Assembly: GCF_000336575.1 (NCBI RefSeq)
Contig: NZ_AOPO01000001.1
Coordinates: 62,001 to 126,000, forward strand
Direction: 5' to 3'
Length of the DNA: 64,000 nucleotides
From: Vreelandella titanicae BH1
GTDB taxonomy: Bacteria; Pseudomonadota; Gammaproteobacteria; Pseudomonadales; Halomonadaceae
Shown here: positions 47,467 to 55,236 of the stretch, piece by piece
Layout: each line of letters opens with the position of its first letter
Numbering within the stretch: position 1 is the first letter of the stretch
Notes under the pieces: generated by a model
Told to the model about the DNA's origin: nothing
The model's database searches: none
Seen by the model: the letters and a program-made list of their open reading frames with translations, nothing else
Position numbers and translations under genes: made by a program

Positions 47467-47491
47467 ACGCCCGATACAGTACGTCGGGCGT
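47467..47491 (+). terminator. Terminator after the iron-uptake operon
   Basis: An 8-bp stem (ACGCCCGA and TCGGGCGT) with a 9-base loop, followed by TTTG, about 70 bp past the TonB-receptor stop. This gap (47397-47573) contains no gene. Confidence 0.75.
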
Positions 47492-47573
47492 TTTGAGGTG
47501 AAATAGGTGTCAATCTATTTCAGGACTAGACAGAGCTACCAGTTATTCCGCGCACAAGATTTGAGCCCCCTTC

Positions 47574-48239
47574 TCATTGTGAAAAAGTGAACAGCATTCC
47601 TCCGATCCCCCACAACAAACGCATCGAAAAGGCGATGAGCAGCACTCCCATCAACCGCTCGAACCAGTGACCGATACGCAGAAAGCGCTCGCGAACAGGC
47701 GGGCTGGTGAACACAAGGCTGACCAACACGAACCAACCGGCATTGACCAGGCACATCCAGCCGCCATAAAACATTTGAATGCGCAATGGCGTCGAATCAC
47801 TGACCACAGTCGTGAACAAAGCCAAGAAAAACAGCGTCGCCTTGGGGTTGGTCGCATTGGTCAGAAACCCCAGCGCGAACGACTGACGAAAGCTCCTTGC
47901 CCCTGTCTCGGCTGCGGCATCCAGCGCCAGCCCGGTTGTGTGCTTGCCTGCCTGCCGAATGAACGTGACGCCGAGATATAACAGGTAGGCTCCGCCCACC
48001 AACTCGGCCGCACTCAGTAACCAGGGGGTTGTGTGCATCAACGCGCCGACCCCCAGCAAGGTATAGATCACATGTACCGAGATACCGGCACCAATGCCAA
48101 CCGCCGTAGCGATGCCTAGACGCCTCCCATAGAGCACGCTCTGGCGAATCGTGACGGCGAAATCCGGCCCCGGCGCCACGACTGCAAGAAAGTGGATGGC
48201 GGCCAGGGCGAGAAATTCCGCCAGATAATCCGGTGTCAT
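47574..48239 (-). CDS. LysE/RhtB-family amino-acid exporter
   Basis: A 221-residue, six-TM inner-membrane exporter. The family signature is APGPDFAVTIRQSVLYGRR at the N-terminus, with LTNATNPKATLFFLALF in the middle. Its substrate is probably an amino acid or homoserine lactone-like compound. The ATG follows GAGAGGAGCGG. It is divergent from a LysR gene, the classic LysE/LysG-type pairing. The pair lies between two copies of the TonB-receptor 3' end. Confidence 0.9.
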   Translation of the reverse strand: MTPDYLAEFLALAAIHFLAVVAPGPDFAVTIRQSVLYGRRLGIATAVGIGAGISVHVIYTLLGVGALMHTTPWLLSAAELVGGAYLLYLGVTFIRQAGKHTTGLALDAAAETGARSFRQSFALGFLTNATNPKATLFFLALFTTVVSDSTPLRIQMFYGGWMCLVNAGWFVLVSLVFTSPPVRERFLRIGHWFERLMGVLLIAFSMRLLWGIGGMLFTFSQ

Positions 48240-48326
48240 ATATCCGCTCCTCTCTCATCGACTATCAATTGTATTAATAAAGAGCGGCTGCGATAATCCA
48301 GCGTAAATTCAAATATTTTTTGCCTC

Positions 48327-49322
48327 ATGAGCACAAATAAGATGATCGCCCTGTTGGGTGAAATGGCGGTCTTCGTCAAGGTGGTCGAAACCGGCAGCTT
48401 TTCAGAAACGGCACGCCAGTTGGGCGCAACGCCCTCGGCAATCAGCCGCTCGGTTGCCCGCCTGGAGAAGGCGCTGGGTACCCGGCTGCTCCAGCGCACG
48501 ACCCGCAAACTGCGGCTGAGCGAAAGCGGGCATGAGGTTCATAGACGTTGCGTCGATATGGTGAGCGCAGCGCAAGCCGTGATGGCCGTTTCCGGGCAGT
48601 TCGACCCAGAACCACAAGGTCTAATACGAGTCAGTGTGCCGAAGGCGGTAGGACGTTTTGTCATCCACCCCCACATTCCTGACTTCCTGGCGCGTTATCC
48701 CAAAATCGATGTTCTGTTACAGCTCAAGGACAGCTATGTGGACTTGATCGATGATCAGGTGGATCTAGCAATCCGCATTACTGATCGCCCTTCACCAGGT
48801 CTTATGGGGCGAAAGCTCATTGACATCGACCACATGCTTTGCGCGACGCCGGACTATCTCAAGCGTCAAGGCACACCAGAGCACCCGCACGATCTGAAAG
48901 TGCACAATTGCATTTTTCTGGGCGAGGAGCCCGGTGATTCCCGCTGGAAATTCCAACGCAACGGCAAGAACGTGAGCGTCAATGTGCATGGTCGCTATGC
49001 GGTCAATCACACTGGTGCAAGGCTGGATACGGTCTTGCAACACCTTGGCATTGGCAGCTTGCCGTACTTCACTGCTCGCCATGCGTTGCAGCAGGGACAT
49101 ATCGTCCAAGTACTTCCGGAATGGGAATTCAAGACCCATTATTATTGCGGCGAGGCCTGGGTGCTTTATCCACCAACTCGATATCTTCCGCCGAAACTCA
49201 GTGCTTTTATCAGTTTCATGGCCGAGCGACTGGGTCAGGAACCCACTTTGTATAAAGAGCCACCCCAGGAACTACTAGAACTATCGGCCCCTCCCTACGA
49301 ATCGCCTGAAACCTCCTTTTAG
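48327..49322 (+). CDS. LysR-family regulator paired with the LysE exporter
   Basis: A 331-residue LysR protein: HTH at about residues 15-75 (FSETARQLGATPSAISRSVARLE) and an effector domain of the CrgA/TrpI-like group (ELPE/PHIPDFLARYPKIDV). The likely function is to activate the divergent exporter in response to its substrate. The ATG at 48327 has no strong ribosome site; 48342 or 48363 are alternatives. Its TAG stop is formed at the junction with the duplicated TonB-receptor tail, so the last residues (PYESPETSF) may not be the original end. Confidence 0.88.
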   Translation: MSTNKMIALLGEMAVFVKVVETGSFSETARQLGATPSAISRSVARLEKALGTRLLQRTTRKLRLSESGHEVHRRCVDMVSAAQAVMAVSGQFDPEPQGLIRVSVPKAVGRFVIHPHIPDFLARYPKIDVLLQLKDSYVDLIDDQVDLAIRITDRPSPGLMGRKLIDIDHMLCATPDYLKRQGTPEHPHDLKVHNCIFLGEEPGDSRWKFQRNGKNVSVNVHGRYAVNHTGARLDTVLQHLGIGSLPYFTARHALQQGHIVQVLPEWEFKTHYYCGEAWVLYPPTRYLPPKLSAFISFMAERLGQEPTLYKEPPQELLELSAPPYESPETSF

Positions 49323-49372
49323 TGGTCGGCGACCCACTGGAAGTTAGCCTGCAGGCATCGGTTAAGTTTTAA
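49320..49372 (+). pseudogene. Remnant of a TonB-dependent receptor 3' end
   Basis: 53 bp matching 47344-47396 with five differences by eye. Read in the receptor frame it encodes VVGDPLEVSLQASVKF and a stop. Four differences are synonymous third-position changes and the fifth is TGA against TAA. It starts exactly where the LysR coding sequence stops. It is a leftover receptor tail, not a functional gene. Confidence 0.8.
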
Positions 49373-49471
49373 GTGTTAATTTCTCGGCGTGACAACTTGC
49401 TCTTAATTAGCCTTTGTGACAACTTTCGTACATGAGAAAGATATCATGGACTTAACAGCAGGAACGCGCCA

Positions 49472-50035
49472 ATGAAATGTACCGCATGCCAACAAGGGAA
49501 CTTAGTCCCCAGCTTTATTGATGCTCTTTTCCGCAGTCATACTTGCAACAACTGCGGCGGAAATTGGATATTGATTGAAGATTACATAAGTTGGAAAGAG
49601 CGTCATCCCGAACACGTGTTTGATGACATTTGTGTTGAGAGCATTGAAGCTGGAGACACCGTAGGCGCACTGATTTGCCCAGTGACCGGCGGCATTATGA
49701 GTAAGTTTCGCATTACTAAAGATAATGCCCACCGAATCGACTATAGCGCCCGCGTTGGGGGCGTTTGGTTGAATAAAGGTGAGTGGGAAATGCTGGTTGC
49801 GGAAGGACTGGCTGGCAATTTGAACAGCATACTGACAGACGCCTGGCAAAAGCGGATACGTCAGGAAAAGACCAGTGACACCTTTGAAAATCTTTATCGC
49901 AGCAAATTTGGCGAGTCCGATTATCAAAAAGCCTGCGACGTTCGTGAGTGGCTACATAACCACGCTCAAAAAGCCGATTTACGCGCTTTCTTAATGGCAG
50001 AAAATCCTTTCTCCGCTATTGATTACGTGCTTTAG
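49472..50035 (+). CDS. Zinc-ribbon (TFIIB-type) domain protein of unknown function
   Basis: A 187-residue soluble protein with two zf-TFIIB-like halves. An N-terminal KCTACQQG pairs with CNNCGGNW to give four cysteines. A second, degenerate half has CPVTGG followed by GGVWLNKGEWEML, the typical 'GG-WLD-GE' end of this motif. A helical C-terminal region (about 110-187) has no recognised domain. It might bind nucleic acid or act as a protein adaptor. It is monocistronic and convergent with the giant ATPase gene across a bidirectional terminator. Confidence 0.75.
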   Translation: MKCTACQQGNLVPSFIDALFRSHTCNNCGGNWILIEDYISWKERHPEHVFDDICVESIEAGDTVGALICPVTGGIMSKFRITKDNAHRIDYSARVGGVWLNKGEWEMLVAEGLAGNLNSILTDAWQKRIRQEKTSDTFENLYRSKFGESDYQKACDVREWLHNHAQKADLRAFLMAENPFSAIDYVL

Positions 50036-50054
50036 GTGGGGGCTTTTAGATAAA

Positions 50055-50085
50055 AAATCAGCCGCTGATTAACAGCGGCTGATTT
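50055..50085. terminator. Bidirectional terminator
   Basis: A perfect 13-bp stem (AAATCAGCCGCTG and complement) with loop ATTAA. U-rich sequence follows in both directions (TGTTAT rightward, TTTTA leftward). It serves the zinc-ribbon gene and the leftward ATPase gene. Confidence 0.85.
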
Positions 50086-50149
50086 GTTATAGACCCAGCA
50101 TCATTATCGATAACAAATGATTAACCAGGGGGCGGAAATGTAGTCGGCA

Positions 50150-53100
50150 TCAACTCTCCCCCGACCTTACCTTCCCCCACTGCCCAACCCCTTCCGCAAT
50201 TAAGCTTAACTGTCGAACCACCAAGGCACCGGTCTCTTCATTGCCTCCGGTTAGCTGCCGACGTTGGAACTCACGTTTGATATCTTCCCAGCGCTGCTTT
50301 TCCGCTTCGCTCAAAGTGCCTCTAAGCTCTTTCAGCTTGAGTAAATTCTCTTCGGCGCCCAGGGTTAACAGCTGCGCTTCCCCGACATAGTGATCATCAA
50401 TGATCGCTTCAAGCTCATCGTCGCTAAGTATCGGTGACATCTTCTCCGCCAACCGATTCATATTGCGATAGCTGCCCTGTAGGCGGAACGGCGGCTCGGT
50501 ACGGTACTCGTCAGCCTGAGCACTGGAGGCGATGTACTGTTGATTAACTCGCAGCACCACTTCTCGTGCTTTAAACATACTCTTCAGCACCGCCACGATC
50601 TCTTCGCGCTCTGCGGCGCTATAGTCGTGTTCAAAGTCGGTGCTCGGCACCTCCCGACCCATGGCGATATCAACAAAGCGGTAGAAATCGTCCATACCGC
50701 GTGTGGCCAAAGAGGCAAGCACCGTATTGGCACTCATGGCATTCTCGATGTAGGAGAGCGCAAACACCTCCTCCATGCCGTTTAATACATCGCCCAGGTT
50801 ATAAACGTCGGCGCGGTTGGCCAGCATGTCAGGCACTTTGAACACGTCGCCACTTTCGGTGTAGGGGTTACCCGCCATGGCGATACAGAAACGCTTACCG
50901 CGCATATCGTAGGTCTTGGTGCGCCCATTCCAGATACCGTCTACCCGACGGCTGCCGTCGCATAGCGAGATAAACTTCTGCAAAAACTCCGGGTGAGTAT
51001 GCTGAATATCATCCAGATAGAGCATCACGTTGTTGCCCATTTCAAAGGCGAGGTTGAGCTTGATCAGCTCGGCCCGGGCGGTGGAATGCGTGGCAGCCTC
51101 AGGATCCAGCGAGGTCACATCGTGACCAAGGCTTGGGCAGTTAATCTTCATAAAGATCAGCCCCAAGCGGTTCGCCACATACTCCATAAGCGTGGTTTTA
51201 CCGTAGCCGGGCGGGGAGATCATCATCAGCAAACCGCTATTATCCGTTCGCCGCGTATCACCTACCGTTCCCATCTGCTTGGCCAGGTTATCGCCAATAA
51301 TGGGCAGGTAGCTTTCGGTAATTAGCTTGTTCCGCACAAAGGAGTTGAGTGGCTTCGGCAGGTACTCTTCAAGCCTCAAACGCTCCCGCTGCTCGCGTAA
51401 AATCAGCTGACGACGCTCTTGCAGTGCCGTCCAGTCGCGTATAACGACCTGCTCGTGATGGCGCAGTCGCTCCTGAAAATCGTCCAACTGTAGGGTTAGT
51501 TGCTGCTGTTCCAGGCGCCCGTGCTGGCCCAGTAGGCCGGTAACGGTGAAGGCTAGCTCAACATTATGGGTGGCGGTGCTTAGCCGGTCAGCCGTGTTGA
51601 GCATGGCAATCGCTTCGGGAAGGTAGTGCAGCAATGCCTCTTGCTTGGCTTGCCCAGCGTGGGCCTGCAGCCAGTGGGAAGTGATCACCCAGCGGGCGCC
51701 GGGGTTACCCGCCACCACGGCCAGGGCCTCTTGGAAATGTGCGTAGTGCCCCTGCTGCTGCATGGAGGTGGTAAAGCTTTCCACCAGGCTGGCGGCGTAC
51801 TGGGTGACCGGAAAACGCTCCCCCTCTTCCGCCAGTTGGCGCACCAGAAAGTCCGTGGCACTGCTTATCTCACTCACCGAGCAGTTGATCTGCTGGGCCG
51901 CTACAAAAGCGTTAAGCTGCGGCTGTACTTCATGGATCAAGGCATTGAGCAGATCCTCGTTGTTCATAATGCGGCACAAAATACCCGCCGACAGGCAGCG
52001 GGCGCGCAGGTTGCGGGTCGCGTCTTCATCATGAATACGGTCGGCCCAGAACAGCATCGCCAGCGCCCGGGGCAGCGGCCCAAAGCCTAGCAGACCAGCA
52101 CTTTGGCGAGCCGGCCACAGGGTGCGTACGATTAATGCAGCATCGTGGTCGTGAATGCCTTTTTCGTAGCTTTCGCGATAGCGCGGCGAAGCAAAATTGG
52201 CAATCTGACGCTGAAGCTCGCTGAAATCTTCCACATTAACCGGCTTAGCACCGGGCTGCGCCAACTCGCCCATAAAACGATAGGCAAGATACTCGGCGCG
52301 ATAGACAGTGGGGCTTTCGGAAGGCAGCAGCATACTCCAGTAGTCTTGCAGCTCGGTCAGCCGCTCATCCTCAAGCGGCTCGTAATACTGGGTGCCCGTC
52401 AGATGCAGCATGATGCGCTCTTGGCGAGGCACCAGGGTTAAGTCGAGATGCTGCTGGTTGACGCTGAAGCGGTGGCGTGGCCCCAGGCGAATAACATCAC
52501 CACCGGATTCATAAATATCGGAACGGTCGCGCACGCTACGCATGGCGGCGTCTTGGGAGGAGCGCAGGCGTCCGGCGATATCGTCCGCCTCAAGATTGCC
52601 GCCCATATTGCGCAGCTCATCGATCATGCTGCGCACTTTGCCGACCATGGCATCCGCCGCGAAGAAGCTATGCAGCTCTTCGAGGGTTTCAAAGCGTTCC
52701 GTACGGCGCTCCACGTTGGCCAAAATCCGCTGACTGGCGTCCGTTAGAGTAGAGACGCGACGTTGACGCTCATCCTGCAGCTGCTGGCGGCGTGCTTCGA
52801 TGCTCTCGTGGGCACTTTCACGCTGCTCAAGAATGGTGGTTAAAAATTCATCAAATTCGCCGAACTGACTCTCCAGCTCCTGGAGTTGATCGAGGATACG
52901 CGTCATCAGCTGGTCGCAGTCATCAGGTTCCCGCAGCGCGCCAACACCATTAGCCAGGCTCTGCTCAAACAAGCGAATCTGGGCCGCAAACTGCGCCTGA
53001 GCCTCTGCGCTCCCCTGCTCTCTTAAACGGATCTCCGCTTCGGAGCGCTGCTGATTAATCGAGGCGTAGATGCTGGAGATGTTCTCGGTAATCCGCGTCT

Positions 53101-55069
53101 GCTCAATAGCATCGCCGCCGGACATCGACGACAGCAGCCCTTGAATCATATCCAGGCCCGCGGTCAATTCGCGATAGCGCTCCACGCACTCCGCCAGTTG
53201 CTGGCGATTTTCCGCCTCGCCCACCTGCTCTTTCAACGTCGCCAGGGTTTCCCGGTAGCCATCCAGCGCTTCTGGCTGAGCAAGAAAGCTAAAGGTCTGC
53301 TGGGTCAGCGACTGTTCCGCTTTATCCAGCGCTTGCTCTAAGGTTTGCAGGCGCTCTTCATCCAGGTAGCGGCGCTCACGCAACGCCATCAGGCGCCCAC
53401 GATGGTCGCGTAAGTGCTTCAGGTAGGTAACAAATAGATCGGGGGTTTTCCAACTGCTGGGCTTTAACTCCCGAAGCAGCGTCGCCTGCTGTTTTTCAAC
53501 CTCATCGAGCGCTTGGGCTGTCTGGGCACGAATCGCCTGGACTTTCTCATACTCATCGAGCATCAGTTCAGCGGTGTGCTTCAGTTGCTCAAGCGCGGCC
53601 TGGATCGTTTGAAAATCATCCTCGCCAATCCAGTGGAACTGGTTCAGCGTGCGGTCAACCCGCCGGATGATGGCGTTAAAGTGCCGTTCTGACGCCTGCT
53701 GCTCGTTAGCGAGCTGCACGATGCTATTGAGCTCGGCAATGCCGCGTACTAGATCCGGGTTACCAATTCGGCCTAGTGGCGTGTCGTTACGCACCGCATC
53801 CTGGGCATGGAAGCGCTCCGACATAAAGGGCGTCGCCCATACCTGGATAGGATGAACCAGCGTAGGCTCGTCTTCAGCGTAAAAAATCGCTAGGTGACCG
53901 TTTTCAAGTATCGCCGCCCCGTGCCCCACCATGGGGGTATCGACCTGCTTGCGGATCAAGTTGTAGCGATAAAGCACCACCTGCCCGGTTTGCGGCGCGT
54001 AGAAAGTGTAGAGAACATCTTCGCCGTTTGGCGACCGCACCATGCGCTTGAAGCGCAGATCTTCCTCGGGTACTTCGTAGGTGGTCAACTCACCCGTATT
54101 TAAGTAGTAGCCTGAGGGAAAAATCAGGCCGTGGTTTTCCGGCAGCTCAACGACGGAGCCCGCCATGGCATCGACACGTTTAACGTGCTGCTCAGCACGG
54201 TTGAAAAGGTAGTAGCGCCACTGTTGCTCATTGAAGGGCAAAATACGAATCAGCACCACCGCACCAAGATCAGCATATTCAAAGCTGGCATCGTCCAGCG
54301 ACTGGGAGTCTGACTCCACCGGGTCGCTAAAGACACCCTCGCCGCTGCTGGTGTTGTTCTCAATCTTGAAGGTAATGTGTCCGCGCAGGTTGTCCACGAA
54401 GACGGTATCAAGGATATTCAGATGGGGCGCGCGACCCTGCTCCTGCATATCCCGGCCTGCGGTTTGCCAGGAAAAAGCGAAGCGGTCAGGCAAGATCAGG
54501 TCGCGCTCGCCGCGATTATCGATATAGCGGCTCACCTCGCCGCTGGCGGCTAACTCCCACCGGAAGACGCGCAGGTCGCTTAGTTTTTCACCGATTTGAA
54601 AAGCAATTAGCAGCTTATTGTTAAGGGTGACCAGTTGAACCAGCGTGGCATGGCTGTAGTATTTCTGGAGTTCTTTGAAATCCTGAACAAAGCGGCTCTC
54701 GGTGAGGAAGCTATTCGCCAGTGGCGCTTCACTTAACTCAAGCCCCTCTTCATCATCTTTGAGGTGGTAGAGCGCAAAAATATCGCTCGCTTCCAGTTCT
54801 TTGCGCAGCCCTAATTGAACATTAAAGCCAAACAAAATTTGCTCGCCAATGCGTACCATATCGCGAGCAATGGCGTTATTTTCGGTACGTACCCTGGCCC
54901 TGCCCAGCAGCGCCATACTGCTGCTACCGAAAACGTCAGCGCGGGCGGCGTTCAGCTCTCCGATCGAAGCGCCCAGTTCGCCGCCCTGGGTTCTCAACCG
55001 CCGCTGAATCGTCTCGAATGCGGTGCTTTCTCTGACGATATTTTCAACCGAAGCATGCTCCTTCAACAT
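50150..55069 (-). CDS. Giant coiled-coil AAA ATPase (DUF3686, 'DNA repair ATPase')
   Basis: A 1639-residue cytoplasmic protein, usually annotated DNA repair ATPase although its function is not established. An N-terminal region (about 1-430) is rich in beta repeats such as GEDVLYTFYAPQTGQVVLYRY and looks propeller-like. A long Gln/Glu/Arg-rich coiled coil follows (about 470-850), then a helical region. A C-terminal AAA domain has Walker A (SPPGYGKTTLMEY, near 1285), Walker B (VMLYLDDIQH, near 1350) and a sensor segment AMAGNPYTESGD with Arg-finger candidates. It follows flotillin and YqiJ genes in the same direction, which suggests an ATPase remodelling a flotillin membrane domain; that is inference. 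Confidence 0.8.
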   Translation of the reverse strand: MLKEHASVENIVRESTAFETIQRRLRTQGGELGASIGELNAARADVFGSSSMALLGRARVRTENNAIARDMVRIGEQILFGFNVQLGLRKELEASDIFALYHLKDDEEGLELSEAPLANSFLTESRFVQDFKELQKYYSHATLVQLVTLNNKLLIAFQIGEKLSDLRVFRWELAASGEVSRYIDNRGERDLILPDRFAFSWQTAGRDMQEQGRAPHLNILDTVFVDNLRGHITFKIENNTSSGEGVFSDPVESDSQSLDDASFEYADLGAVVLIRILPFNEQQWRYYLFNRAEQHVKRVDAMAGSVVELPENHGLIFPSGYYLNTGELTTYEVPEEDLRFKRMVRSPNGEDVLYTFYAPQTGQVVLYRYNLIRKQVDTPMVGHGAAILENGHLAIFYAEDEPTLVHPIQVWATPFMSERFHAQDAVRNDTPLGRIGNPDLVRGIAELNSIVQLANEQQASERHFNAIIRRVDRTLNQFHWIGEDDFQTIQAALEQLKHTAELMLDEYEKVQAIRAQTAQALDEVEKQQATLLRELKPSSWKTPDLFVTYLKHLRDHRGRLMALRERRYLDEERLQTLEQALDKAEQSLTQQTFSFLAQPEALDGYRETLATLKEQVGEAENRQQLAECVERYRELTAGLDMIQGLLSSMSGGDAIEQTRITENISSIYASINQQRSEAEIRLREQGSAEAQAQFAAQIRLFEQSLANGVGALREPDDCDQLMTRILDQLQELESQFGEFDEFLTTILEQRESAHESIEARRQQLQDERQRRVSTLTDASQRILANVERRTERFETLEELHSFFAADAMVGKVRSMIDELRNMGGNLEADDIAGRLRSSQDAAMRSVRDRSDIYESGGDVIRLGPRHRFSVNQQHLDLTLVPRQERIMLHLTGTQYYEPLEDERLTELQDYWSMLLPSESPTVYRAEYLAYRFMGELAQPGAKPVNVEDFSELQRQIANFASPRYRESYEKGIHDHDAALIVRTLWPARQSAGLLGFGPLPRALAMLFWADRIHDEDATRNLRARCLSAGILCRIMNNEDLLNALIHEVQPQLNAFVAAQQINCSVSEISSATDFLVRQLAEEGERFPVTQYAASLVESFTTSMQQQGHYAHFQEALAVVAGNPGARWVITSHWLQAHAGQAKQEALLHYLPEAIAMLNTADRLSTATHNVELAFTVTGLLGQHGRLEQQQLTLQLDDFQERLRHHEQVVIRDWTALQERRQLILREQRERLRLEEYLPKPLNSFVRNKLITESYLPIIGDNLAKQMGTVGDTRRTDNSGLLMMISPPGYGKTTLMEYVANRLGLIFMKINCPSLGHDVTSLDPEAATHSTARAELIKLNLAFEMGNNVMLYLDDIQHTHPEFLQKFISLCDGSRRVDGIWNGRTKTYDMRGKRFCIAMAGNPYTESGDVFKVPDMLANRADVYNLGDVLNGMEEVFALSYIENAMSANTVLASLATRGMDDFYRFVDIAMGREVPSTDFEHDYSAAEREEIVAVLKSMFKAREVVLRVNQQYIASSAQADEYRTEPPFRLQGSYRNMNRLAEKMSPILSDDELEAIIDDHYVGEAQLLTLGAEENLLKLKELRGTLSEAEKQRWEDIKREFQRRQLTGGNEETGALVVRQLSLIAEGVGQWGKVRSGES

Positions 55070-55106
55070 AGGTATTCATCCTGAAAAGTGCTCACTAGAA
55101 ATAGCA

Positions 55107-55137
55107 AAGACCGCAATTGAGTGACAGTTGCGGTCTT
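55107..55137 (-). terminator. Hairpin upstream of the giant ATPase gene
   Basis: A 10-bp stem (AAGACCGCAA and TTGCGGTCTT) with an 11-base loop, 38 bp upstream of the ATPase start. It would lie in the leader of any transcript coming from the flotillin gene. It could be an attenuator or processing site. Confidence 0.55.
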
Positions 55138-55200
55138 AGGCTTTTACGAAAACTGCCTGGATAGGTCACCGGCCGCTTGGCGCGACACTAACGACAAAGG

Positions 55201-55232
55201 TAGGGCGGCTCTCCCCATAGAGAGCCGCCCTA
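55201..55232 (-). terminator. Strong hairpin just after the flotillin gene
   Basis: A perfect 13-bp GC-rich stem (TAGGGCGGCTCTC and complement) with loop CCCATA, beginning 4 bp past the flotillin stop. The downstream sequence on the leftward strand is ACCTTTG, a poor U run. Partial termination or mRNA 3'-end protection is plausible. Confidence 0.65.
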
Positions 55233-55236
55233 TCCT

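Noticed and set aside
47397..49320. LysE/LysR segment as a mobile element
   Set aside because: No integrase, transposase or terminal inverted repeats; the flanking 53-bp similarity is diverged coding sequence, not a fresh target-site duplication.
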